Under the pieces are notes generated by a model that searched no databases, was not told the origin of the DNA, and saw only the letters and a list, made by a program, of their open reading frames with translations. Position numbers and translations under genes: made by a program. 64,000 bases of DNA from Planctomycetaceae bacterium (lineage in GTDB: Bacteria > Planctomycetota > Planctomycetia > Pirellulales > Pirellulaceae), in contig JAEUIQ010000036.1 in the NCBI GenBank assembly GCA_016794985.1, positions 1-64,000 of the forward strand, written 5' to 3'. This document shows, one piece after another, positions 17,378 to 26,121 of this stretch. Within the stretch, counting starts at the first letter, position 1; the number at the start of each line of letters is the position of its first letter.

Positions 17378-19588
17378 TCAAAACGTCTCGACACGCCCAT
17401 TCTCTGAATTGAAGATGGAGCAAACGATCGCAACCTTGTCGTCCTGAACGAGTCGTTTGATCACTGGACTCTGCGACACTATCTGCAACGCAGTATGCTG
17501 TACATTGCGTCGAACAACAACGTCCACTAGTCGCGCCATGGCGGAATCGTCTCCGTTGCGCAGTGAAGCCAATTCTTCTGGTTGGAGAGATTGCTGAATC
17601 TCCGATAGAATGCCATTCAAGCTCGGCGGGTCGCCTATATTCCCTTTCTTGTTGATGGCTTGTTCGATTGCAAGTTTCACCATGCCTGAGTTAACGTGCC
17701 CCATCACGAGAATCAGCTTAGCACCACCGACCATGCAACCATACTCCAAACTGCCAAGCACTCGGGGGCCGATGACATTGCCGCCCAAGCGAATCGTTAT
17801 GAGTTCTCCCAGGCTCAAGTCAAATAGGAGTTCGGCCGGCACTCGACTATCGACTCCGCTAAAGACAATCGCCAAAGGCTGAAGTTGGTTCTTCTCGGCG
17901 TGAATGTAGTTCTGCAAAGTCCGATCTAGTCCCTGCCCAGAACAGAATCGTTCGTTGCCTTCCTTGAGAATTCTCAGTACGTCGTTGGGCTTCAAGTCGG
18001 CTCGCTTCTCGCGAGGTGAAAAATCCACGAACTGTACCTCGTCGGCAAGTTGATAACGTTCGCGAAATCCTTGCAGTCTCAAGCGAATATCGTGGGCCGG
18101 CGCGGTCACTTCTTTGAATTCGCGAATGAAGCCCAATACATCTGGATCGATGTAATCGGTGTTGCGCGCATCAAGAATCGCATCCCCACCGTCTGGAATG
18201 TTGCGCAGGGCTTTTTCCAACGAAGCCTTGTTAAGAAAACTAACTTGATTCGCCAATTCAATTCGTCGGACCGTTCCACTCACATGCCGTTCGTTGACTT
18301 GGCGAATCGGTTGTGAAAGATTACTCTTCAAGATAAAGAGCAAACTGACCACCATGCCGATGACGATCCCGATCAACAAGTCGGTCGCAACGATGGCGAC
18401 CAGTGTGGAAATAAACGGCAAGAACTGGGACAGACCATCACGCCACATGTTTTGGAAGAGCTTGGGACTGGCAAGTTTGTAGCCAGTCATCAACAAAATG
18501 GCTGCGAGACACGACAACGGAATCATGTTCAAGTAGGCCGGTATCAACAAGACACATGAGAATAAGAGCAGGCCGTGAAAAATGGTGGATAGTTTTGTTC
18601 TTGCGCCCGAATTCACGTTGACGGAGCCACGAATAATCACACTGGTAACCGGAAGTCCGCCTAACAATCCGCAAGCAATATTTCCAGCGCCTTGGGCGAA
18701 CAACTCACGATTCGGCGGCGACAAACGCTGAAATTTATCCAGTTTGTCGACGGCATCAAGGTTGAGAAGTGTCTCGAGTGAAGCGACAATCGCCAAGGTC
18801 AGCGCAGCCACGTAAATGTTGGGATTCGCCCACTGGGAGAAATCCGGCAGTACCAACAAGTTCTTGAAGCTGCTAATGCTCTCTGTAACCGGTACGTTGA
18901 CCATCAATCTTGGTCCATCCGCCAGAATCCACGGCGAGCCTAACCTTTGAAAGAGGATGCCGACACCCACGCCTAATAAGACCACCAGCAACGGAGCCGG
19001 GACAAGAGAATTCTTGAGCGCTTTGATTTTGTCGGAAACGATCAACAGAGCCATCGAAATCAAACCGATGGTCAATGCGCCCCAATGGATCTCGCCAGTG
19101 AAGATCTTCTCGATCTGAGTCACGATGCTCGTATGCCCATGGCTTGGGGCCTTGGGCGTCATGTCGTAACCAAGCAAATAGGGAGTTTGCTTGATGAGCA
19201 AGATGACGCCAATGGCTGCCAGAAGACCTTTGATCACGCTAGAAGGAAAAAACGCAGATAGCGCTCCGGCACGTGCACAACCCAGAATAACTTGAATGAC
19301 GCCCGCTAGTGAGACCGCCAACAAAAAGGCTTCGAATGATCCGAGGGTAGCTATCTGCGACGCCACAACGGCTGTGAGCCCTGCGGCTGGTCCCGAAACA
19401 CTGGTACTCGAACCGCTCAACGAACCGACGACAATACCGCCGACAATTCCCGCGATGAGCCCGGAAAAAAGCGGAGCACCCGAAGCTAACGCGATGCCCA
19501 GGCAAAGTGGCAGAGCCACGAGAAACACAATAACGCCTGCTACCAGATCTCGCGGCAGCGTTGAGGAAAGTTTCATCGAGTCCGGCAT
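17378..19588 (-). CDS. SulP-family anion transporter with C-terminal carbonic-anhydrase-like domain
   Basis: A 736-residue protein. Residues about 1-430 are the SulP membrane domain (LPRDLVAGVIVFLVALPLCLGIALA, SVSGPAAGLTAVV, PVTSVIIRGSVNVNSGARTK). A STAS-like segment spans about 440-545 (AILDARNTDYIDPDVLGFIREF). From about 540 the tail follows the beta-carbonic anhydrase fold: LKEGNERFCSG, VDSRVPAELLFDLSLGELITIRLGGNVI, GSLEYGCMVGGAKLILVMGH. The zinc-binding cysteines are replaced by Gly578 (in FSGVDSRV) and Ser634 (in GHVNSG); His631 and the Asp580-Arg582 pair remain. The tail is therefore probably not a normal zinc enzyme. SulP proteins move bicarbonate or sulfate; 33 bp downstream of the NuoM-like gene in the dab operon, bicarbonate is the likelier substrate by inference. 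Confidence 0.85.
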   Translation of the reverse strand: MPDSMKLSSTLPRDLVAGVIVFLVALPLCLGIALASGAPLFSGLIAGIVGGIVVGSLSGSSTSVSGPAAGLTAVVASQIATLGSFEAFLLAVSLAGVIQVILGCARAGALSAFFPSSVIKGLLAAIGVILLIKQTPYLLGYDMTPKAPSHGHTSIVTQIEKIFTGEIHWGALTIGLISMALLIVSDKIKALKNSLVPAPLLVVLLGVGVGILFQRLGSPWILADGPRLMVNVPVTESISSFKNLLVLPDFSQWANPNIYVAALTLAIVASLETLLNLDAVDKLDKFQRLSPPNRELFAQGAGNIACGLLGGLPVTSVIIRGSVNVNSGARTKLSTIFHGLLLFSCVLLIPAYLNMIPLSCLAAILLMTGYKLASPKLFQNMWRDGLSQFLPFISTLVAIVATDLLIGIVIGMVVSLLFILKSNLSQPIRQVNERHVSGTVRRIELANQVSFLNKASLEKALRNIPDGGDAILDARNTDYIDPDVLGFIREFKEVTAPAHDIRLRLQGFRERYQLADEVQFVDFSPREKRADLKPNDVLRILKEGNERFCSGQGLDRTLQNYIHAEKNQLQPLAIVFSGVDSRVPAELLFDLSLGELITIRLGGNVIGPRVLGSLEYGCMVGGAKLILVMGHVNSGMVKLAIEQAINKKGNIGDPPSLNGILSEIQQSLQPEELASLRNGDDSAMARLVDVVVRRNVQHTALQIVSQSPVIKRLVQDDKVAIVCSIFNSENGRVETF

Positions 19589-19621
19589 TTCATTTCCTTT
19601 TCTGTTTGTATGGTATCTACA

Positions 19622-21091
19622 TCAATGGTCGGTCGGCTTTACATGGTCGTCTTGGTTCGAATTGGAACCTGACCCTAGTGGTGTGGTGCCCCGATCGATA
19701 CCAGTTTCCTGCCGAATTCTCAGTAGCGATTCTGCCGCGTGGTAACGCGAATGGACGACGGAACTTGGCCATACTCCAACGACCAAGATCATCAAACTCA
19801 ATGTGACGGTTACAAACCGTTCCACGGGGCGGGCCGCAATTGAAACCGTCGCCACATGGCGTGTTCCCGTGAAGATGCGGAAATAGGCTCGCAAGACTGC
19901 CATGCCGTTGATCGCTGTTGCTAAAACGAGGATGGCTCCGACCAAGGGGTAAACCGCGACGGTACCTTCGATCAACAGTTCGATTCCTACAAACGCCAAG
20001 CCGCAAGGGAAGCCAATCGAAGCCAGGCCAGTGAATAGAAATAGAGAGCCAAGGTGTGGCATGTGATCGAATAACCCGTTGTATTGTTCCAACGAAATAC
20101 GTCCGATTCGGGCCTCGACGGCGCGCAAAGTGATGGCAAGCCCGCCCAGTGACAGCCCTATTTCCAACCAGATGCACAGCGCGCCTGTCATCCCAATCGG
20201 GTTGGCGAGTTCCAGGCCGGCCAGGACGATTGACGATTGACTGATGAACAGATAGGCAAAAAATCTCCTCGCTTCACTTTGCACCATCGCCATTGTCGCC
20301 GCGTAGAGCGCCGTCAACAACGCCAAGACCGCGATCCCTTGAAGTGCCCAAATGGGCACCACAGGCAAAACAAGTCGCATGACGAAGTAGGCTCCGGTCA
20401 ACGGAGCCACAAAGAGAATCGCGGTTCCAAAAGTGCATTTCTCGAACAGATCGACGATCCACAAATGTCCCGGAAAAATGCCAGCTCGCAACATGGCGGA
20501 TAGGACCAACAAGCCTGCCGCCAGGTTGGTCAAAATTGGTCGATCTTGCCCAAGCCAAAGCAAGTTCGTGCCAACAAACATGAGGCCGAGATGCAAGGAC
20601 ATGCATAAGGTAAACAGGCTTGTATCGCGCCCTCGTAAACGCATCTCGTACCAAGGTAAGATCGCGCTGATCGCCAACAACAGGCACAGCACCATGGTCG
20701 ATGAACAACTCAACATGGCCAGGACGATTCCTTTTGCCAGGAGCGTTCGAACAACCGAAAACCGGCTTGCTTTGGAACGCATGGTCGCTGCAATGGTTAG
20801 ACCAAACAGTAGCGTGATTCGGAAAATCAAAGGCGCTGTTAACTCGTCAATTGCAAAATACTCTGTCCCAAACAACAAGAACACAACGCTATTGCTATCT
20901 TGCGCGGAAAAGGTATCGAGGGTCGTAAAGTCGAACCACTCACCGAAAGTCAACAAGAACGTCAGCAGCGATGCTATTAACGCAATCCGACGGGATAGTG
21001 CTTCGTTTCTCACCTGTCCACATACAAACGCGGCAATGATCGGGCATGCGATCGACAACTCCAGCCATGGAAGATGCAATTGGCTATTCAT
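19622..21091 (-). CDS. NuoL/M/N-like proton-channel subunit, second membrane subunit of the Dab system
   Basis: This 489-residue protein has about 13-14 predicted membrane helices and a hydrophilic C-terminal tail rich in Ser, Asn and Asp. It resembles the proton-channel subunits of complex I and Mrp antiporters. [29 protein letters not shown]-like residues ([20 protein letters not shown]) correspond to the NuoM helix that carries a key lysine, here arginine. The canonical TM5 glutamate motif (WELVGLSS in the neighbour) is not conserved; [11 protein letters not shown] is in that area. The open frame extends to 21223, but ATG 21091 overlaps the dabB stop as ATGA and gives a clean N-terminus ([17 protein letters not shown]). 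It is translationally coupled to dabB. The standard Dab system has only one such subunit, so its role is inferred: a second channel or partner. Confidence 0.75.
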   Translation of the reverse strand: [489 protein letters not shown]

Positions 21092-22461
21092 GCCGCCTCC
21101 GTTTCGTCGGTTCGATTGGGACGACTCGAAGTGTCCACATCGCCAGAACAGATACTTGAAATAAATCGACGTTCCATGCGGTCGCACCAACGTGCAATGC
21201 TCAAAAACGGCCTGGCAATCCAATCGTCAAGAATCGTGTCCAGATAGCCACGTTCCATGCCAAAACGAAAACGCCAAATCTTGAATGGGGCCACGTCTTC
21301 GGTGGCGTTCGCTACGTCCTGCGGGCGTTCGAGATGGCCAAGATTGTCCTCCAGGCGGCGGAAGTCTCGCAACAATGATGGAGCACGCAACAGCTGCAAC
21401 GATCGCATTGAAGCATGACCAATAATGTGAATGAGCGCCAAATATCGCAATCCCAGTCCGATTTCCACGACAATGATGCTTACCTGCAAAAGTGATGCGA
21501 AGGCCAAAGCGCTTTTTACATCCGTTTGCACGCGACCGACCAAGCCAGCGTAAATGGCAGTGAGACACCCGATCGCGACAATGGTCCATTGAAGAATCAG
21601 GGATTGCTCGAGCATCGGGCCAACGCGCAATAACAAATACGCTCCCAAGTGTACCGACAACGCGCCATAGAAAATCGCACTTGACGGAGTCGGGCCTTCC
21701 ATGGCACGAGGAAGCCAACCGGAAAACGGCACCAAAGCGGATTTTCCAGCGGCGGCTATCAACAACAGGAGTCCGACGATTAAAGCGTGGCTAGACTCCA
21801 ACACACAGGCATTCTCGGGCCAAGGTTTGGAGCCCATCATTAAGTTGAGATCACCGCCTCCCGTAAGGTGATGCAAGGCCAACGCCGCAAACAGAAAGGC
21901 GCCATCTGCAAATCGATAGATGATCCAAATTCGTAGGCCGTTCGCAACGGGATTCACTCGATTATGGAAGAACGCCACCAGCAATGCTGAAGAAAGCCCA
22001 ACCAATTCCCAGCCCAAAAACATCGTCTCGATTGTTCCGGCGACCGAGGTTACAACCATTCCCAGGAGAAAAATAACGAAGAATAGAAAGAATCGAGTAT
22101 ACCCTTCATCGCGATGAAGGTATCGATTCGCAAAAGCACTGATAACGCCGCAGAGGACGAGGGAAAGAATCACAAAGGGGATCGAAAGACGGTCGAATAG
22201 AAACTTGACCGTGAAATGAAAATGTTCTACCGGCAAATCGACCCACCGACCAACATCCAATGTGTATTGAACTTGGTCGGTCCACAACATGCCAATCAAC
22301 AATGTGACCGCAGCAACTGTGGACAGCACGACCGTCGCCTGAGTACTTACTGCCAGTCGATGCTCACTTGGCCGGTAACCAAGTAGCAACGAGAGGCCGA
22401 TATTTAGCGCCAACGCAGCCGGAGGTGCTACGACTAGCATCGCACAAACAATCATGATCAT
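21088..22461 (-). CDS. dabB: DabB, NuoL-like energy-coupling subunit of inorganic carbon transporter
   Basis: A 457-residue membrane protein of the proton-translocating NuoL family, in the form that partners DabA (DUF2309). The charged residues expected for proton translocation are present: Glu in FLGWELVGLSSALLVAFFHNR near residue 150, Lys in AAAGKSALVPFSGWLPRAMEGPTPSSA near 240, and a Lys in VKSALAFAS near 315. HIIGHASMRSLQLLRAPSLL near 350 is typical of DabB-type proteins. Characterised Dab systems couple cation (probably H+) flux to vectorial CO2 hydration by DabA. The start ATG at 22461 overlaps the dabA stop as ATGA, and the stop overlaps the start of the next gene. Full length for DabB. 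Confidence 0.85.
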   Translation of the reverse strand: MIMIVCAMLVVAPPAALALNIGLSLLLGYRPSEHRLAVSTQATVVLSTVAAVTLLIGMLWTDQVQYTLDVGRWVDLPVEHFHFTVKFLFDRLSIPFVILSLVLCGVISAFANRYLHRDEGYTRFFLFFVIFLLGMVVTSVAGTIETMFLGWELVGLSSALLVAFFHNRVNPVANGLRIWIIYRFADGAFLFAALALHHLTGGGDLNLMMGSKPWPENACVLESSHALIVGLLLLIAAAGKSALVPFSGWLPRAMEGPTPSSAIFYGALSVHLGAYLLLRVGPMLEQSLILQWTIVAIGCLTAIYAGLVGRVQTDVKSALAFASLLQVSIIVVEIGLGLRYLALIHIIGHASMRSLQLLRAPSLLRDFRRLEDNLGHLERPQDVANATEDVAPFKIWRFRFGMERGYLDTILDDWIARPFLSIARWCDRMERRFISSICSGDVDTSSRPNRTDETEAA

Positions 22462-25400
22462 GCAGGTAGCTCCGTCGGTCGAGAGGTGTTTTCTTGAGGC
22501 GCAGCTTCAGGTTGCCGGCCATTTTCTGTGGCGGCAATGACGGCGAATGGCAAATGTTCTCGGCGATTCTGGTACCAATCTTGGGACCGAATCGCCGTGG
22601 CGACTTCTTCGAGGTTTGAATCCGGACCGTCGGCAGTGAACAAGACAAATCGATCCTTGCTAAATCGGTACATTTGGTTGGTATATGGATCGATGACGGC
22701 CAAATGCGCCCAGTGATTTCGGAAGATATTGTTCAGGTTGGCGTTTTCATTCATTAAGTGCAAAAGTGTTTGGGTAGTCGCCTCAATAATGAAAAGCAAT
22801 CGTACCGGTTCATGAATGTCGACGCCTTGCCACGGCAAGCCGGGTCTCAAGTCGCTTGCGGCACCATCCATGACCCCGACAAGCGACGTAATGTTGTGCG
22901 GCAATTTGGTACCTGATCCCCAACCGCCTGGGTCCATCGCCGAGAACGAATACAAAAGATTAATCCCTTCACAAACGGGAACCACGGCCGCAAGGATTCT
23001 GGCCAAAATGGCAGCGTTTGCCGAATCTTGTGTGGCATCGTAGGACATCAAGAACGATCGGCGGTCCAGATACAAGCCGCGGATGCGATGTCGGCGCCCG
23101 ACAAAACAAATAGCGTTACTGCCATTGCCGTATTCCGGACGTGTTTGAGCGAGATCTTCGCTGCGGTTTTGAACATGAAGCAAAGCGTCTTTGTGGGAGA
23201 TTCCTAGGTCGGCGGATTCGAAACGTCGGCATCTTTCATGGGCGTTTCGTCGCGCTGCTTCGGCTAGTAATTGGCTTGCCGCTCGCAGTTGTTTGATTTT
23301 GCGACTCGGCAACAATTCCAAATCGTAAAACATGATTTCTTCAGTCGCCGTATTATGAAGCCCACCAATGAACTGCGTTTCTTCCGGTATCGACAATCCA
23401 AGGGATGCCAGGCAGCGGCGCACTCGTCCGTCGTTCAACATCATGGCCAACGCCCGAGCGTTGGGACCGCCCGGATTTCCGGCACAAGCGCCGCAATGAT
23501 AAGCGGATTCATGTGGGTTATTGAGGCAGCTTGAACCATGCCCAAGCAGCAAAATCATCGGCGCAAAGTTTTTCGTCAGTCCGATGTCTCGCAAGGCACG
23601 TTCTGCCAGTTGCACCATTTCCTCCAGGGTAAAACCAACTCCCAGATCGTCGAGCGTTCCGTCCTTCAAGACACGAGGCTTCGCAGGCGGAGTCCCCGCG
23701 GTCCGCTCCAAATGCAGGCGAGTGAACGCAGGAGGAGCAATAAATTGACGAGCCGTTTGGTTCATCAGTGCCGTTGTTCGAGGAAACAAGATTCGGCTTA
23801 GCATGGGAAACGTCGCCAAAGGTCCGAACAATGTCGAAAGGATGGTCCCGCCAATGGACCCTCGCGATTGAGTTTGAAATCGACGTTGTACCGTCCCGAG
23901 AATTCGACGCGCTTTGGCGCGAGTTCGATCGGATTGCTCCAAGGCGTAAACGGGTTCTTCTGTTACCCAATGTTTGGGTGTCACAATGATTGGACATTGC
24001 GCTGAAAAATCAGCATCGCCAACCCCTCGGTAATACATGGCAACCCCAAAGAAACCGGCAATGCCAAACGTTTCAACGGTAGGATCTAATTCCTCCAAGT
24101 GCCGACGTAGTGATTCCTCTCTGGCGTCGATACAACACACTATTTGTAAGGTAGGGTTCTCGGGCCGGATGGGAGGTTGTGTGACACGCTTCTGAAATGT
24201 TCGCATTGCCATCTTGGCTAAACGTCTTTCGAATGCTGCATGAAAAACACGCCGACGTTGGTGGTCTCCAAATTCAAGCATCTCCACGACTAGTTCTTGC
24301 CACTGAGCTGCCGAGATTTTCCGGAGCGTTTGCGGATTCCAGTCAAGCACCTGAGCCAACTCGAACAACAAGAAAGCCAACTGCTCCGAATCCATTTGCG
24401 GGCGTGAGAAGTTCGTGGGAGAACTGGGCTTGCTCTCCCAGGCCGATGGCGCCTGCGGAAAATCTTTTGCCAGGACCAGGAGCAGCAAACGAACCGCTAC
24501 AAATTCCAATAATGTTCCCGGCGGGGACGGCTTCCGGAACAAATCCGGGCGAATCTCCGTCTGCCAAATCATGCCAGCGAAGCCACGTAGCGACAGCAGG
24601 GTCGCTCCCAGAAACGCCGGGGCATCTTCGTCCGCTATGTTTAATTTCAGAAGCGACTTTCGGATACTTTCCAGCGGCCCGACATCCGATTGTTCAAGTT
24701 CCCGCAATAACTTCCATAGTTCCCGCCGCCACCTGGATGCAAAACGCGAAGGCTGCGAGAAAATCTGTTTGAAACACTCCCAGTATCCCAGTTCGGTGCC
24801 TGGCAACTTGCTCTGAGCGAAGCCTTGATCAACAAATGCTGCTGTGAATTGTATCATTAACTCATCGACGCGATGATCCGAGGTTGCAGCACGGTACTCC
24901 GACATCCGCGGATGGTCAAGCAAAGAATGCTTTGTGTGACGATTCGAGTCGAACTCATGAATCTTGATCTCGCGTGCCCTTTGATGGACGCCCGTCTTTA
25001 TCGCGTTCCAAAGCGTTTGTAGATAGACATACTCCCAGTGAGATTCCGGAATATCGGTGACACGATGGGACTCGAAATGCTGTTCGTTCTTGCTTGCTGA
25101 CCAACCTAATGATCGACCTAGGGTGGCTAAAACGTCCGGAGGGCGTTCTGCCATTATCCATTGCTTGAAAACGGCGAGACGACTGGAAATGGCTTCGTTG
25201 AGTAACTCCGGTCGAAATTTGCGCAAAGACTCGGTTTCGGCCAATACCCAATCCAGTTCGCGACGATGGCCGAAATGCAACGGATACTTCAAAGTCGCTA
25301 AGCGTAGCTCCATTCGCGCCGTCAATCCCGCCACAAGTTCGGTAGCCCGAGCGCCAAGTTCTTCGGTCAAGACATCCTGCAAGTCGCTCTCTTTGATGCG

Positions 25401-25613
25401 ACCACGTCCAAGCATTGCACGGTAACGATAGTCATCTAGGTATGCCTTGTTGTTGTATATTTCTCCAACGTGTTCCATAGCATGGTCGAAGTGAACCTGC
25501 TCCAGTCCTTGGAGTGGGTTCAGAAAGGCAAACTTGGTGATCGGGCCTTGTCGAGGAAGTAACTCAGCAGCCTCTTTGCAGGACTGCACGATTTTCTCCA
25601 GCGAAATTGACAT
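22458..25613 (-). CDS. dabA: DabA, carbonic anhydrase-like subunit of inorganic carbon transporter (DUF2309)
   Basis: A large soluble protein (1,051 residues; DabA usually 800-1,100) that binds zinc through a beta-carbonic-anhydrase-like site. Counting from ATG 25613, the expected ligands are all present: Cys494 and Asp496 in IVCCIDAREESLRRHLEE, His692 in LLGHGSSCLNNPHESAYHCG, and Cys707 in HCGACAGNPGGPNARALA, with the same 15-residue spacing between His and Cys as in Halothiobacillus DabA. Other family blocks include ITKFAFLNPLQGLE near the N-terminus, GVAMYYRGVGDADFSAQCPI, and DLRPGLPWQGVDIHEPVRLLFIIEA near 960. A TTG at 25616 is adjacent; ATG 25613 with GAGGG upstream is preferred. First gene of the four-gene operon. 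Known role: vectorial CO2 to bicarbonate conversion with DabB. Confidence 0.9.
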   Translation of the reverse strand: MSISLEKIVQSCKEAAELLPRQGPITKFAFLNPLQGLEQVHFDHAMEHVGEIYNNKAYLDDYRYRAMLGRGRIKESDLQDVLTEELGARATELVAGLTARMELRLATLKYPLHFGHRRELDWVLAETESLRKFRPELLNEAISSRLAVFKQWIMAERPPDVLATLGRSLGWSASKNEQHFESHRVTDIPESHWEYVYLQTLWNAIKTGVHQRAREIKIHEFDSNRHTKHSLLDHPRMSEYRAATSDHRVDELMIQFTAAFVDQGFAQSKLPGTELGYWECFKQIFSQPSRFASRWRRELWKLLRELEQSDVGPLESIRKSLLKLNIADEDAPAFLGATLLSLRGFAGMIWQTEIRPDLFRKPSPPGTLLEFVAVRLLLLVLAKDFPQAPSAWESKPSSPTNFSRPQMDSEQLAFLLFELAQVLDWNPQTLRKISAAQWQELVVEMLEFGDHQRRRVFHAAFERRLAKMAMRTFQKRVTQPPIRPENPTLQIVCCIDAREESLRRHLEELDPTVETFGIAGFFGVAMYYRGVGDADFSAQCPIIVTPKHWVTEEPVYALEQSDRTRAKARRILGTVQRRFQTQSRGSIGGTILSTLFGPLATFPMLSRILFPRTTALMNQTARQFIAPPAFTRLHLERTAGTPPAKPRVLKDGTLDDLGVGFTLEEMVQLAERALRDIGLTKNFAPMILLLGHGSSCLNNPHESAYHCGACAGNPGGPNARALAMMLNDGRVRRCLASLGLSIPEETQFIGGLHNTATEEIMFYDLELLPSRKIKQLRAASQLLAEAARRNAHERCRRFESADLGISHKDALLHVQNRSEDLAQTRPEYGNGSNAICFVGRRHRIRGLYLDRRSFLMSYDATQDSANAAILARILAAVVPVCEGINLLYSFSAMDPGGWGSGTKLPHNITSLVGVMDGAASDLRPGLPWQGVDIHEPVRLLFIIEATTQTLLHLMNENANLNNIFRNHWAHLAVIDPYTNQMYRFSKDRFVLFTADGPDSNLEEVATAIRSQDWYQNRREHLPFAVIAATENGRQPEAAPQENTSRPTELPA

Positions 25614-25788
25614 CAATGAACCCTCTAAGGGGGATGAAGTGCAAGAAAGAACCGTTGCTGTCGCGTGGAATCGCGAAGCTTATGAGTTCATCTCAGCGTA
25701 CTACAGGAGCAAACCTGCCGCGCGTCCGAATCCCAGCCTGAAATGTGCGGCAGCGTTTGGATTCGGTCGCTGTACTGAAACGAGGCTG

Positions 25789-26121
25789 CTAGGTTAAGAA
25801 GTTGGCGCTCGGAGGACCGCGGACTGAATAAGTTTCCCATTCAGCACAACAAATACCAGTGCAAACATGGGCAGTAAGATCTTGCCAGTTTTCTATCGAA
25901 CCGACACATTCATCTGAACAAACCGAAAACTCTACTTCGACTGTATCGCACGTCTCATCGGCATCAACAGTAAATCCGGGCACGCCTTTTTCGAGAGCCG
26001 ATTGGTATTCGCCGAAAGCGACGAAATGAAACCAGCAAGAAAGCGACACCAGCGCCAACACCATGCATGATATGTAGGTGGTCACAGCAATCGATCGGCT
26101 GGAGCGCGAAACAGATTCCAT
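25789..26121 (-). CDS. Small cysteine-containing membrane or secreted protein, unknown
   Basis: A 110-residue frame with one N-terminal hydrophobic segment (IAVTTYISCMVLALVSLSCWFHFVAF, read as two overlapping parts) and an acidic, cysteine-rich exterior part: DETCDTVEVEFSVCSDECVG and VCTGICCAEWE. The composition is protein-like, and the cysteines suggest disulfides or metal binding outside the cytoplasm. It lies 175 bp upstream of dabA on the same strand, so it could be cotranscribed with the dab operon or independent. I recognise no family. It may be spurious, since the neighbouring region is gene-poor. Confidence 0.4.
   Translation of the reverse strand: MESVSRSSRSIAVTTYISCMVLALVSLSCWFHFVAFGEYQSALEKGVPGFTVDADETCDTVEVEFSVCSDECVGSIENWQDLTAHVCTGICCAEWETYSVRGPPSANFLT

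Noticed and set aside
17378..19588. Calling the SulP tail an active beta-carbonic anhydrase.
   Set aside because: The two zinc-binding cysteines are Gly and Ser here, so catalysis cannot be claimed.
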